Part shown: positions 9,180 to 18,176 of the stretch, piece after piece
Numbering within the stretch: the stretch's first letter is position 1
How the letters are laid out: each line of letters starts with the position of its first letter
From: Eubacterium plexicaudatum ASF492
GTDB taxonomy: Bacteria > Bacillota > Clostridia > Lachnospirales > Lachnospiraceae
Assembly: GCF_000364225.2 (NCBI RefSeq)
Contig: NZ_AQFT02000001.1
Span: 2,995,501 to 3,059,500 of the forward strand
Length of the DNA stretch: 64,000 nucleotides
Direction: 5' to 3'
Made by a program: the position numbers and the translations under genes
Notes under the pieces: generated by a model
The model's input: the letters and a program-made list of their open reading frames with translations, nothing else
The model's database searches: none
What the model was told of the DNA's origin: nothing

Positions 9180-9468
9180 AAATAACAACACCATCCTTAC
9201 CGATCTCATCCCGCAAAGCATCCGATACGCAAAATCCTTCCATATCTACCAGATCAAAACAAAGCAGTGTCGGAATCTGCTCTTCCACCGCTTCCTGAAA
9301 ATCCAAATATCGAACGGCATCATGAATACCCCAGACTGCAAGATCAATATCACTGCGGCTGTGGTGATCTCCTCTGGCACGCGAACCAAACAAAACGATT
9401 TTTTCTACCTGAAACCGCATCGCCAGCATACGTAGTTCCCGCACAATCGAATCATCAACATGCAGCAT
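9166..9468 (-). CDS. MNT-type nucleotidyltransferase (antitoxin-like)
   Basis: 100 residues. The polymerase-beta-like signature is complete: G28-S29 in FGSRARG, then D40 and D42 in SDIDLAV. These small MNT proteins pair with HEPN proteins, and several are known to nucleotidylate the toxin. It overlaps the next upstream gene by 14 bases and the downstream HEPN gene by 14 bases, so the three genes are tightly coupled. Confidence 0.85.
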   Translation of the reverse strand: MLHVDDSIVRELRMLAMRFQVEKIVLFGSRARGDHHSRSDIDLAVWGIHDAVRYLDFQEAVEEQIPTLLCFDLVDMEGFCVSDALRDEIGKDGVVIYEKI

Positions 9469-9763
9469 CGTCGAACCCCATCTGCAGCAGCTCTTTCATC
9501 TGTTCGTTATATTCTTCCGATGCTTTATACTCTTTGAGCATTTTCACCAGGTACGCTTCCTGCTCATTTTTTGTTTCATATGTATCAAGCAGCGGCTGCA
9601 GAGCCGCATACAATTGTTTTGGCTGCAGGGACAGTTCCGGATCCTGTCCTGCCAGTGCATACAGCCGTCCGGCCGCATAATAAAACTCATAATTGCCCAT
9701 CATAATGGAAGCACCGATTTTACATTTGATATCCACGCTCTGTTTTGCCAGTATCAGCTCCAT
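9455..9763 (-). CDS. Unrecognised 102-residue protein, first gene of the MNT/HEPN operon
   Basis: ATG at 9763 is preceded by GAGGGAGA. The product is mostly helical (YEFYYAAGRLYALAGQDPEL, then ETKNEQEAYLVKMLKEYKASEEYNEQMKELL) with no membrane segment. I do not recognise a family. The 14-base overlap with the MNT gene indicates co-translation, so it may be a third component of that system or a passenger. The intergenic 9764-9836 holds no gene. Confidence 0.65.
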   Translation of the reverse strand: MELILAKQSVDIKCKIGASIMMGNYEFYYAAGRLYALAGQDPELSLQPKQLYAALQPLLDTYETKNEQEAYLVKMLKEYKASEEYNEQMKELLQMGFDDAAC

Positions 9764-9836
9764 GTTTCTCCCTCAATTCATGTAAAAAGCGGCTCACCAT
9801 AACCATTCGTTATGACGGCCGCATATATTTTCCGTT

Positions 9837-10268
9837 TTATGCCCCGCCTTTATATCCATTTATAAAATAAAACAGGCATCCGCACATTTTTCCAACCGCA
9901 ATTGTCGCAACCATCCATTCCAATCCCATCTTCAGCTTCATTCTCCGGTACACAATCGGATAAGCATTAATAATTTCCGCCAGTGCGACTGCCATACATC
10001 CTACGAAAATACCTGCACTCAGACCAAATAATGCTAAAAAAATACGTCCTGCCGGAAACCGGATCTGTGTAAAAACGGACAGAATGTTGCCGGCAATCCC
10101 ACCCAGTATCGTAGCATTTTCATAGGTTATAATACGATTTGCCGTTCCGGATTTGCTCGCCATCTCCGGGATGATGCCCAGCTTTACGGCAATTGCAAAA
10201 CTGCCGGACGCTACCGACAGCCCAAAGGCAAGACCCAGAAATCCCATAAACACATGATTAATCCACAT
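9837..10268 (-). CDS. spoVAB: Stage V sporulation protein AB
   Basis: 143 residues, starting at ATG 10268 with GAAGGGAAGAG upstream and overlapping spoVAA by 11 bases. Four to five hydrophobic segments (GFLGLAFGLSVASGSFAIAV, ATILGGIAGNILSV, IFLALFGLSAGIFVGCMAVA, MVATIAVGKMCGCLFYFING) match the SpoVAB inner-membrane protein. SpoVA proteins form the dipicolinic-acid channel of developing spores. Here only spoVAA and spoVAB are present; other spoVA genes would lie elsewhere. Confidence 0.85.
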   Translation of the reverse strand: MWINHVFMGFLGLAFGLSVASGSFAIAVKLGIIPEMASKSGTANRIITYENATILGGIAGNILSVFTQIRFPAGRIFLALFGLSAGIFVGCMAVALAEIINAYPIVYRRMKLKMGLEWMVATIAVGKMCGCLFYFINGYKGGA

Positions 10269-10911
10269 CGATACTCTTCCCTTCTCTGCTGGCATTTTCA
10301 ATAAAGGTAGTGTCTACATCCTGCTCGTATTTGCGCATCTCGACCTGAATCGGAGTCGGATCGTGGGTAACTTTCTTTCTGCCGATATGGTTATAAAAAA
10401 TCGTAATCCCGATCGGCATTCCAATTGCATAAAAGATTTCAATCTCTGTCACACCATCCGATTCCCTGCCGATCACCTGCTGATACAGCCGCGAAAATAC
10501 ATCTGCGACACCTACGTCATTGTTAAAGGTCATGATTGTAAATGCAGCGCCGAAAAAGATAATGACGCAAAGCAGCACCGTTTTTATAATTTCCAGCGCT
10601 TTATTTTCCGTTACCCCTGCCTTGCATTCCAAAATAAAGTCCGATTCTCCGATATTGCACACTTCCAGATTCGGATAATCCTCATGTATCTGCTTGATAA
10701 TATTTAATACGGAAAATACCTGAATCCGTATTTTTTTCTTTTTTTCCGTGTCTTTTTCCTGAAATGTATAAATTTTCTTTTGTTTGAGCTGACGCAGAAC
10801 AGCCTCATTAGTACATTCCATGGAAGCGATATCCTGTAGATGCACCTGACAGTTGTCTACAACAACATTTTGGTCTATTTTCAGATAAAGCGTATCCGGT
10901 GCGATTGCCAT
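10258..10911 (-). CDS. spoVAA: Stage V sporulation protein AA
   Basis: 217 residues from ATG 10911, which follows AAAGGAAGATATTAGA; an upstream ATG in frame would overlap the neighbouring gene. An N-terminal soluble domain (MAIAPDTLYLKIDQNVVV...) is followed by two membrane segments (about IIKTVLLCVIIFFGAAFTIM and IFYAIGMPIGITIFY), the SpoVAA layout. It is the first gene of the spoVAA-spoVAB pair and acts with the spore inner-membrane channel. Confidence 0.85.
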   Translation of the reverse strand: MAIAPDTLYLKIDQNVVVDNCQVHLQDIASMECTNEAVLRQLKQKKIYTFQEKDTEKKKKIRIQVFSVLNIIKQIHEDYPNLEVCNIGESDFILECKAGVTENKALEIIKTVLLCVIIFFGAAFTIMTFNNDVGVADVFSRLYQQVIGRESDGVTEIEIFYAIGMPIGITIFYNHIGRKKVTHDPTPIQVEMRKYEQDVDTTFIENASREGKSIDVD

Positions 10912-10930
10912 TCTAATATCTTCCTTTCTT

Positions 10931-11149
10931 TTATTCTGTGCTTCGCAAAATTCTGACATCTGTGTGCGGCCGGACATTGTTTTCCGCTTTCCGTTGAAAA
11001 TAGTCTCCCTCTTCATCCGTTACGTAGACAAACGTTCCCTTCTTTGGCTGTTCCTCCTTCTGATAAAACGAAGTATAATAATATACCCCGCCTGCTACGA
11101 CAATGGCCAAAACAAGAACAAGACACATTCTGTAAATAAATCTGCCCAT
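10931..11149 (-). CDS. Small single-pass membrane protein, 72 residues
   Basis: ATG 11149 is chosen because AGAGAGG lies 8 bases upstream; an in-frame ATG at 11188 is possible. One membrane segment (MCLVLVLAIVVAGGVYYYTSF) near the N-terminus is followed by a short polar tail. It ends 19 bases before spoVAA and is probably co-transcribed with it. No family recognised; a sporulation role is inferred from position only. Confidence 0.6.
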   Translation of the reverse strand: MGRFIYRMCLVLVLAIVVAGGVYYYTSFYQKEEQPKKGTFVYVTDEEGDYFQRKAENNVRPHTDVRILRSTE

Positions 11150-11254
11150 AACAAAACCTCTCTTTCTACCTTTCCTTCTGACTGACATCGGATTTATTCT
11201 GTTCCGTGGCTTTTATTTACAGATAGTATGTCCCTGTTTTCAGTTCCTATTCGA

Positions 11255-12445
11255 TTAATGTAAAAATGTTAAAATCTGGTCAAACACTTCTTTTGCGGCC
11301 TCGTCTTTGCTCATCTTGGGAAGCTCACGCACCTGATCTTTTGTAATAATCGTAATAATATTGGTATCCGTGCCGAATCCCGCGCCTTCCATCCGCAGAC
11401 TGTTTGCTACGATCATGTCCAGATTTTTTCTCTCCAGCTTTGCTTTGGAGTTTTCCAGCATGTGTTCCGTCTCCATCGAAAAGCCACATAAAAACCGGCC
11501 GCCTTTCCGCTCGGACATACTCCCTAAAATGTCTTTTGTCCGTTCCAGCTCCAGTACGGCGGCTCCATCTTTTTTCTTGATTTTTTCCTCTGACGTATAC
11601 TTCGGGCGGTAATCCGCAACCGCAGCAGACATGACTACAATGTCCTGTTCATCATAATGCGCGTCCACAGCCTCATACATTTCCTGTGCCGTCGTCACCT
11701 GTATCACCTGTGCATAAAGCGGCAGCGGCAGCCGAACCGGTCCTGTCACAAGCACAACCTGCGCACCCCTGCGGACCGCATTGTTCGCCAGTGCATAGCC
11801 CATTTTACCCGTGGAATGATTCGTAAGAAAGCGCACCGGATCCAGCGGTTCCTTTGTCGGACCTGCAGTAATCAGCACTTTTTTCCCGGACAGATCTTTT
11901 TCATAGGCTGCCGCATACAAAATATATTCCAGCAGCACATCTGCCTCGGGCATTTTTCCTTTTCCGGTATCCCCGCAGGCAAGGTAACCGCTGGCAGGTT
12001 CTACCACATGATAGCCATAAGACCTGATTTTTTCAATATTCGCCTGTGTCGCGGCATGTTCCAGCATATACGTATTCATCGCAGGAACTACATAGACCGG
12101 AGCCGTGACCGCCAGCATCGTCGTCGAAAGCATATCATCCGCAATTCCATTTGCGAGTTTTGCAATCATATTTGCCGACGCCGGCGCAATCATCACAACA
12201 TCTGCCTCATGTGCCATTGCAATATGTGCCACCGGATAGCCGCTGTCACGATCAAACACGTCATCTACCACTTTATTTCCTGTCAGCGCCTCAAATACAA
12301 CCGGAGAAATGATCTTTTGTGCATTTTTTGTCATAATGACATGTACATCCGCATGTAACTTTACGAGCATACTGGCCAGGTTCGCTGTCTTATAGGCAGC
12401 GATTCCTCCCGTAATGCCCAGTAAGATATGTTTTCCTGTAAGCAT
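11255..12445 (-). CDS. coaBC: Bifunctional phosphopantothenoylcysteine decarboxylase / phosphopantothenate-cysteine ligase
   Basis: 396 residues, typical length. The N-terminal CoaC flavoprotein domain (about 1-175) has the PAMN motif (VPAMNTYML) and the substrate clamp SGYLACGDTGKGKMPE. The CoaB ligase domain begins near VLITAGPTKEPLDPVRFLTN and contains NHSTGKMG and KIKKKDG. It carries out steps two and three of coenzyme A synthesis from 4'-phosphopantothenate. The start has AGGAGG upstream and lies 10 bases after the bacteriohemerythrin gene, so the two are likely one transcript. Confidence 0.96.
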   Translation of the reverse strand: MLTGKHILLGITGGIAAYKTANLASMLVKLHADVHVIMTKNAQKIISPVVFEALTGNKVVDDVFDRDSGYPVAHIAMAHEADVVMIAPASANMIAKLANGIADDMLSTTMLAVTAPVYVVPAMNTYMLEHAATQANIEKIRSYGYHVVEPASGYLACGDTGKGKMPEADVLLEYILYAAAYEKDLSGKKVLITAGPTKEPLDPVRFLTNHSTGKMGYALANNAVRRGAQVVLVTGPVRLPLPLYAQVIQVTTAQEMYEAVDAHYDEQDIVVMSAAVADYRPKYTSEEKIKKKDGAAVLELERTKDILGSMSERKGGRFLCGFSMETEHMLENSKAKLERKNLDMIVANSLRMEGAGFGTDTNIITIITKDQVRELPKMSKDEAAKEVFDQILTFLH

Positions 12446-12455
12446 TCTGTGCCTC

Positions 12456-13283
12456 CTATGACTCCAACGGAATCTTTTTATCCGTATAAAGTATATGATT
12501 GATCAGCCATCCTAATAAAAACTCAATCAGGCTTTCCAGATGTACTTTCGGATCTCCGTCTACCCGATCCAGATCTATATTTTCCAGACGGTCAATAAAC
12601 GATTCATGCGCCCTTTTCTGTGCCGGCAGCCCATCATAATGAATCCGCTCCATATAGGCTTCTTCATCTTTAAAATGACGCTTCGTATAATCTTTCAGTT
12701 CCTGTAAAATGTCCATAATTTCATCGTAGCCATTTCCGTAAGCAAAATCATTATGCAGATATTTATTCGCTTTATCCGTAATCCGAAACAATTCCTGATG
12801 CTCTTCATCTACAAACGCAATCCCTGTACGGTATTCATTCAAAAACTCGCACGGATTTTCCTTAACCATCCATTCTTCCAGCTTTGGCAGCTTTCCGATC
12901 ATCGCGTCACTGGAAATAATATGATGATACAGCCAGCGCGCAAGATACTCCATCAGTTCCTTTAAGAGCCTTCTTTGCTGCTCCGTATCATTAATATCCG
13001 CAAAACTCCATTCACGAATTCTGTCCCGGAAAATCATATGCTGATTCCGCTGCAGAATCAATTCCGGATCGCGAATCTGCTCCATGTAATTTTCCTCATT
13101 TGTAAAATGCTGTTCCGCATAATCGTCCAGTTCATCCAGCAAATCTTTAATAGACGTGTACCGGTCGCCCGTATAACTGTTCGCAGCCAGCCGTATTCCT
13201 TCATTCATCAGCTCAAATAAATGTCTGTGCTGTTCATCTATCTCAGGTACTCCGATCATGCAATCCTCTGTAAACTCAAACAT
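12456..13283 (-). CDS. Tandem bacteriohemerythrin
   Basis: 275 residues made of two hemerythrin domains. Domain 1 (about 1-130) has EIDEQHRHLFELMN and HFTNEENYME; domain 2 (about 140-275) repeats this as FVDEEHQELFRITD and HFKDEEAYMERI. The conserved histidine and carboxylate ligands of a di-iron oxygen-binding site are visible in both. Hemerythrins bind oxygen and in motile anaerobes are thought to buffer or sense it. The duplicated layout is less common than the single domain. Upstream of coaBC. Confidence 0.88.
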   Translation of the reverse strand: MFEFTEDCMIGVPEIDEQHRHLFELMNEGIRLAANSYTGDRYTSIKDLLDELDDYAEQHFTNEENYMEQIRDPELILQRNQHMIFRDRIREWSFADINDTEQQRRLLKELMEYLARWLYHHIISSDAMIGKLPKLEEWMVKENPCEFLNEYRTGIAFVDEEHQELFRITDKANKYLHNDFAYGNGYDEIMDILQELKDYTKRHFKDEEAYMERIHYDGLPAQKRAHESFIDRLENIDLDRVDGDPKVHLESLIEFLLGWLINHILYTDKKIPLES

Positions 13284-13374
13284 CTAAGAATCCTCCCTGT
13301 ACTTCATTCTTTTGCGCTATTATAGCACAGTCGGTTCCGTATCTGCAAATTTTTTTCAAAAAAATATTTTATTT

Positions 13375-13749
13375 TCAGCTGAGCATTCCGCCCGCCATTC
13401 CTGATAATATGCACAGTACGGCTGTTGTAAGCATATGTACCAGCTGCCCGTCCAGTCCGCGGTTCACCGCCAGATTACCAAGCAAAAGCACTGCAAAATA
13501 AAAGGCGCCCACACAGAGTCCCCAGAGATATTTTTTTCTTTTTTTCTTTTTGCCGATAAAAAATCCTCCTGCAAAGCACGATACAATGTAAGTTGCAATA
13601 ATACCGATGCTTACGGCCGCATCCGACAGTTCCAGCCTGCCCAGAAGCGCTGCCAGAATGACCAGAAGCAGTCCCGTAATGACATACATAGCTACCAGGT
13701 CCACTAAAACCGGCATGGCGCTGTTTTTTTGATGTTCCGTTTTATCCAT
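13375..13749 (-). CDS. TIGR04086-type membrane protein
   Basis: 124 residues from ATG 13749, with GGAGGAGG eight bases upstream. Four hydrophobic helices (LVDLVAMYVITGLLLVILAA, AVSIGIIATYIVSCFAGGFF, YLWGLCVGAFYFAVLLLG, MLTTAVLCILSGMAGGML) separated by a basic loop (GKKKKRKKY). This matches a small family of spore-former membrane proteins of unknown function. Confidence 0.65.
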   Translation of the reverse strand: MDKTEHQKNSAMPVLVDLVAMYVITGLLLVILAALLGRLELSDAAVSIGIIATYIVSCFAGGFFIGKKKKRKKYLWGLCVGAFYFAVLLLGNLAVNRGLDGQLVHMLTTAVLCILSGMAGGMLS

Positions 13750-13829
13750 TGAATGATCCTCCTCCATTTCAAAGTATCCTGACCTTTGTCCTGTTTCATC
13801 ATATGAATAAAACCTGCAGAATATGTTTT

Positions 13830-14777
13830 TTATTTCAGTTTTTTATACAGATGCACAAATCGCTTTCCGTCCGATTCGGAATACGCGACCGCTTCAAACG
13901 CCAGCTTTTGCGCCAGATGAAGAGACGCCTTATTATCGGGGTGAATAAAACAATGCAGCTCATCCATGCCAATTTCCTCCTTTGCATATGCAATAACAGC
14001 CCGGCATACTTCCGTGGCATATCCTTTGTTCTGATAGTCTTTTCCTATGATATAGCCTAGCTCTTTTAAAACCACCCCTTCCACATCCCGGTGTTCAATC
14101 CCCACTCTGCCGATCAGCGCCCCGGTATGTCTGTCACGTACAATCCACATGCCATAGCCGTAAAAATAATACATATATGAAATATAGCTGTTCGTATATT
14201 CCTCTTCCATGTGACGTTCATATAACGGTTCCGTATAATCCGTAATTCCCTCTCCGTCATACAGTACGTACAGTTCATCCAGATCGGCAGGTGTAATTTC
14301 CCGCACATAAGTACGCTCCGTGTACAAAATGTTCCATGGCAGCCTGTTTCGACGCTTTACGATCCGATCAAAAAACTGTACGCCGATCTCTTCCAGTCCA
14401 AGTACAACCATATCTGCCGGTACACCCTTTCTGCCGTGTTCATCCTCATAATATATGACCGCCATACCACGGCCGGCGTCCGAATCCCGCAGATGATACA
14501 CATGCTCCGCCATTTTATCATCCTGTGTAATCAGCAGTGCATTTTTTTCCGATATCCCCATCTCCTGAAGACATTGCACCGCATGCTCATATTTTAATCC
14601 GGTGCATGTCATATGCTGCCAGCGGCGCATCGGCAGCAAACACACTTCAAAGACATCCAGCTCTTTTTTTCGTCTGTCATCATCCGCATCTTCCGTTTCC
14701 GAAAGATCCCAGATCACCGCATGAAGGGAAAGCTGTGCCCATATCGTTTCCTGTTCTTTTGTTCGCTTGTTCTTCAT
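13830..14777 (-). CDS. GNAT acetyltransferase with an N-terminal HAD-like segment
   Basis: 315 residues from ATG 14777 (AGAGGTGA upstream). Residues about 12-125 resemble a degenerate HAD fold (VIWDLSETED, later MVVLGLEEIGVQFFDRIVKR), but the usual second aspartate of the HAD nucleophile motif DxD is replaced, so phosphatase activity is doubtful. Residues about 150-315 are a RimJ/RimL-like N-acetyltransferase with the acetyl-CoA loop GKDYQNKGYATEVCRAVI. The substrate is unknown. The two parts read through in one frame, so this appears a true fusion. Confidence 0.72.
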   Translation of the reverse strand: MKNKRTKEQETIWAQLSLHAVIWDLSETEDADDDRRKKELDVFEVCLLPMRRWQHMTCTGLKYEHAVQCLQEMGISEKNALLITQDDKMAEHVYHLRDSDAGRGMAVIYYEDEHGRKGVPADMVVLGLEEIGVQFFDRIVKRRNRLPWNILYTERTYVREITPADLDELYVLYDGEGITDYTEPLYERHMEEEYTNSYISYMYYFYGYGMWIVRDRHTGALIGRVGIEHRDVEGVVLKELGYIIGKDYQNKGYATEVCRAVIAYAKEEIGMDELHCFIHPDNKASLHLAQKLAFEAVAYSESDGKRFVHLYKKLK

Positions 14778-14857
14778 ACAACCTGTCACCTCTTCTTCAT
14801 TTTATTACGACCCGCTGTAACAACTTTTAAAAAAATACATTTTCTCTTTACGATTGC

Positions 14858-14886
14858 TTTACAATTCATTAAAATAGAAGTAGAAT
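14858..14886 (+). promoter_or_regulatory. Promoter of the cyclophilin gene
   Basis: TTTACA at 14858-14863, a 17-base spacer and TAGAAT at 14881-14886, 42 bases before the ATG; the start codon follows AGAAGGAG. Confidence 0.6.
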
Positions 14887-14928
14887 ATAATTTATAAAAA
14901 CAGAACGATTAGCAGAAGGAGTACAGAC

Positions 14929-15450
14929 ATGACACAAAATCCCATTATCACCATCGAAATGGAAAACGGCGATATTTTAAAAGGTGAATTATATCCCGAT
15001 ATCGCCCCAAATACAGTAAATAATTTTATCAGCCTGATTCAAAAAGGTTTTTACGACGGCGTCATTTTTCATCGCGTAATTGAAGGTTTTATGCTTCAGG
15101 GCGGAGATCCCGAAGGCACCGGCATGGGTGGCCCAGATTATTCCATCAAAGGTGAATTTACGCAAAATGGCTTTGAAAATAATCTTGCACACGACCCGGG
15201 TGTCCTGTCCATGGCCCGCACAATGGCGCCTGACTCCGCCGGTTCCCAGTTTTTTATCATGCATAAAAAGTCTCCGCATCTAGATGGTCTTTATGCGGCA
15301 TTCGGCAAGATTACGGAAGGTATGGATATCGTTGATAAAATCGCATCCGTCCCTACGGATGCCAACGACCGTCCAATGGAAACACAGCGCATGAAAAAAG
15401 TAACCGTAGATACTTTTGGCGTCGACTATCCGGCTCCGGAAACCTGCTGA
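14929..15450 (+). CDS. Peptidyl-prolyl cis-trans isomerase, cyclophilin type
   Basis: 173 residues without a signal peptide, so cytoplasmic. The cyclophilin active-site motifs are complete: FHRVIEGFMLQGGDP, the arginine in SMART-like SMARTM, and GSQFFIMH. It catalyses prolyl isomerisation during folding. It has its own promoter and a good ribosome site. The frame is intact. Confidence 0.93.
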   Translation: MTQNPIITIEMENGDILKGELYPDIAPNTVNNFISLIQKGFYDGVIFHRVIEGFMLQGGDPEGTGMGGPDYSIKGEFTQNGFENNLAHDPGVLSMARTMAPDSAGSQFFIMHKKSPHLDGLYAAFGKITEGMDIVDKIASVPTDANDRPMETQRMKKVTVDTFGVDYPAPETC

Positions 15451-15547
15451 TCCAAACAGCGTTACCGGCATTAGCCTTACAGGTTTTTAAGGCCCATACA
15501 CGTATCGTACAAAATAGCGGCTTTGCCGCAGATAAAAGGAGGAAGAA

Positions 15548-16177
15548 ATGGCTTACACGAAAATCGACGAGTTTAGTTCCATGCATCTGGATGTATTAAG
15601 AGAAATTGGAAATATCGGTTCCGGTCATGCAGCCACCGCACTGGCATCCCTGCTAAATACCGTTGTTGACATCGAAGTTCCGGTTATCAGCCTGATCAGC
15701 TATGCAAAAGTGGCAGATTATCTTGGCGGAAAAGATACAAAAGCACTCGGTATGACTGTCGCACTGGAAGGCGATATCCGTGGCTGTATGCTGGAAGTTG
15801 TACATCTGGATTTTGCAAAAAAACTGATCAACACATTTTATCCGAAAGATATTTCGGACTTAACCAAAATAGATGATATGGATATTTCGGTCGTCCGTGA
15901 AATGAGCAACATTACAACTGCCGCATACGTAAATTCCATTGCCGCCATGACACAGCTGTACATCAATATCCAACCGCCGGACAGTTATTGTGACAATGTT
16001 TCGTCCCTTGTCTCTATTCCGGCCGAAAAGTTATCCCGCAGTTATGATGAGCCGGTTTTATATATTGATGAAAAACTGCACATCGGAGATACCGAAATGA
16101 ACAGCGGACTGATTCTGGTATTAGATTCCACATCCATACAGATTCTTTTCAAAAAACTTGGAATGCCTTACTTATAA
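15548..16177 (+). CDS. cheC: Chemotaxis protein CheC
   Basis: 209 residues with the two conserved CheC phosphatase half-sites, REIGNIGSGHA (E and N) and REMSNITTAAYVNS (E and N). CheC dephosphorylates CheY-P and interacts with CheD. It follows an AGGAGG site and ends just before a bidirectional terminator; the converging neighbour is a chemoreceptor, which fits a sensory role. No cheD is adjacent in this window. Confidence 0.9.
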   Translation: MAYTKIDEFSSMHLDVLREIGNIGSGHAATALASLLNTVVDIEVPVISLISYAKVADYLGGKDTKALGMTVALEGDIRGCMLEVVHLDFAKKLINTFYPKDISDLTKIDDMDISVVREMSNITTAAYVNSIAAMTQLYINIQPPDSYCDNVSSLVSIPAEKLSRSYDEPVLYIDEKLHIGDTEMNSGLILVLDSTSIQILFKKLGMPYL

Positions 16178-16185
16178 AATGTCAG

Positions 16186-16222
16186 GAAAAGTGCATCAAA
16201 AATAATTTTGATGCACTTTTTA
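16186..16222. terminator. Bidirectional terminator between cheC and the chemoreceptor
   Basis: AAAAGTGCATCAAAA and its complement form a 15-base-pair stem with a 3-base loop and T-runs on both strands. Confidence 0.85.
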
Positions 16223-16223
16223 T

Positions 16224-17941
16224 TTATGCTCCTTTTACGCGAAACATACTGATTAAATTTTTTAATAATTTTGCCTGCGAACTGAGCTCCTCGCTCGTAG
16301 CAGCACTTTCCTCAGCCGTTGCCGAATTGGTCTGCACAACCTGTGAAATCTGACTGATGCGGTCCTGCACCTGTGCGACATGATCTGCCTGTGTACGAGA
16401 TGCGTCCGCAATAACGTTTGTCGTATCTATAATCTCGCTGACGCCGGATACGGCCGTTTCCAGCTGCGTAGCAGTTTCACTCGCAATCCTGGAACCATGT
16501 CCTACCGCCGCAATGGACCGTTCAATCAGCTCCGAAGTCGTTTTGGATGCCGTTGCACTCTGTGCGGCCAGTTCACGCACTTCTTCTGCTACAACGGCAA
16601 AGCCTTTACCGGATTCTCCGGCTCTGGACGCCTCTACGGCAGCGTTCAGAGCGAGAATATTGGTCTGCGACGCAATCGTTTCAATCGTTTTAATAATCTT
16701 TCCGATTTCATTCGAGCTTTCACTGATTTCCTGCATTGCCTGTATCATTTCCTGCATCTTCTGATTGCTTTCATACAGCTGTCCGCCTACATAATCTACT
16801 CTTTGTCTTGCCTGCTGGGCATTTGCCGCCGTTTCTTTTACCTGATTTGAAATGTTTCGTACGGATTCTTCCAGCTCTTCCACAGCTCCCGCCTGTTCTA
16901 CCGCTCCCTGACTCAATGCCTGAGAGCCGATCGCCATTTGTCTCGATCCGTTAGATACATGATCCGAACTTTCTACAATCTGTGACATTGTACTGTTCAG
17001 TCTGTTTAAAATATCATCCAACGACATCTTAATAGAAGTAAAATCACCGACATAATTTTGCGTTGTACTTACCGCAAGATCTCCTTGTGAAATCGCTTCC
17101 AGCACGGTAGCAATCTCACCTATGTATCCTTTCAGGCGATGAATCGTTTTTTCAAAAATCTGTGCCAGTACTCCGATCTCGTCATTGGAACGAATCCCTG
17201 CCGTCATTATCTCTTGGCTGTGAAGGCCAAGATTGCCCTGTTCCATTGTATGCGCCAATCCTGTCAGCTTTGAAAGCGGACGGGATACTACTCTGTGAAT
17301 AAAGATAGACATAAAATAATACTGATCACCAGCATGACCACTTCGCCTACAAGAGCTACGACTATCGTACGGTTCATCTGCGCATACGCATCCTGCAGAG
17401 AAATACCGGCAAAAATAAGGCCGTCTATCTGTCCGTTTTCATCTTTGGTCGGCACATAAGAACAAATATGTTTCACATCCAGAATTTCTGCAATTCCTAC
17501 ATAAGACTCTCCCTTTTCGAGTATAATCTGCACAAGTTCATCCGATAATTTTGTTCCTACCGCCCGCTTTCCATCCTGCTGAATCGTCGTATATGCCCGT
17601 TCGTCTCCATGAAAAATTGTAAACTCACAGCCAAGCAGTTCTTTTAATTCGTCCAGTACAACCGTCCGGTCATCCGGTCCCACATATCCGTCCAGTTCAT
17701 AAGCAAGCATATTGGTACCGCTTATGCACTGCTTGCGCATCGTGCTCATAGTCAGCTGATAGAACATCACGATGCAGACACCGACGACTGCGGTAATACT
17801 GAGTATCAGCAAACAACCTACAACCAAATTTACTTTATTTCCAAGATGTCGTATTCTTTTTTGTTCTCCATTTTTCTTCGCCTCAGATTTTATTTGTTTT
17901 TCGTTTTTCTTTTTATATTGTTTATGACACATCATACACAA
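16224..17941 (-). pseudogene. Methyl-accepting chemotaxis protein, split by a frameshift
   Basis: Two overlapping frames make one receptor. The 5' frame (17941 to 17288) has a first membrane segment (NLVVGCLLILSITAVVGVCI), a single-Cache ligand domain and the start of a second membrane segment ([10 protein letters not shown]). The 3' frame (17312 to 16224) continues with HAMP and the signalling domain, whose hairpin tip reads [19 protein letters not shown]. Adding one T to the T4 run (plus-strand AAAA 17313-17316) restores a continuous protein (...[17 protein letters not shown]). Either a real one-base loss or a sequencing error. Each part keeps its domains, but the receptor cannot signal as two chains. 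Confidence 0.85.
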
Positions 17942-18016
17942 AAGGACAGATAAGTTAAAGCTTTATCTGCCCTCCGATATTTCATTCGACACCCGACTAT
18001 TTCCGATATCTGCCTG

Positions 18017-18145
18017 TTACCATTCATCTGCCGACTCATCATCTACAACGGCAGCTACCGTACCGGCTACCGAAGCCGATACGGTAACGACTACCGTAAT
18101 GATAACAAGCAACAAAATCAGTGCCAAAAATACAATAATGCCCAT
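18017..18145 (-). CDS. Small hydrophobic membrane peptide, 42 residues
   Basis: ATG 18145 follows GGAGGATGAACAA. A single membrane helix (IIVFLALILLLVIITVVVTV) runs into a short alanine/valine stretch and an acidic tail (DDESADEW). No family recognised. The strong ribosome site and a clean membrane profile support a real small protein; role unknown. It lies between the chemoreceptor and the LRR genes on the same strand. Confidence 0.55.
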   Translation of the reverse strand: MGIIVFLALILLLVIITVVVTVSASVAGTVAAVVDDESADEW

Positions 18146-18176
18146 TTGTTCATCCTCCGATGCTTCCTGATTTTAT

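Noticed and set aside
17288..17316. Programmed frameshift in the chemoreceptor
   Set aside because: No slippery heptamer with a downstream structure, and the same one-base loss recurs in many unrelated genes.
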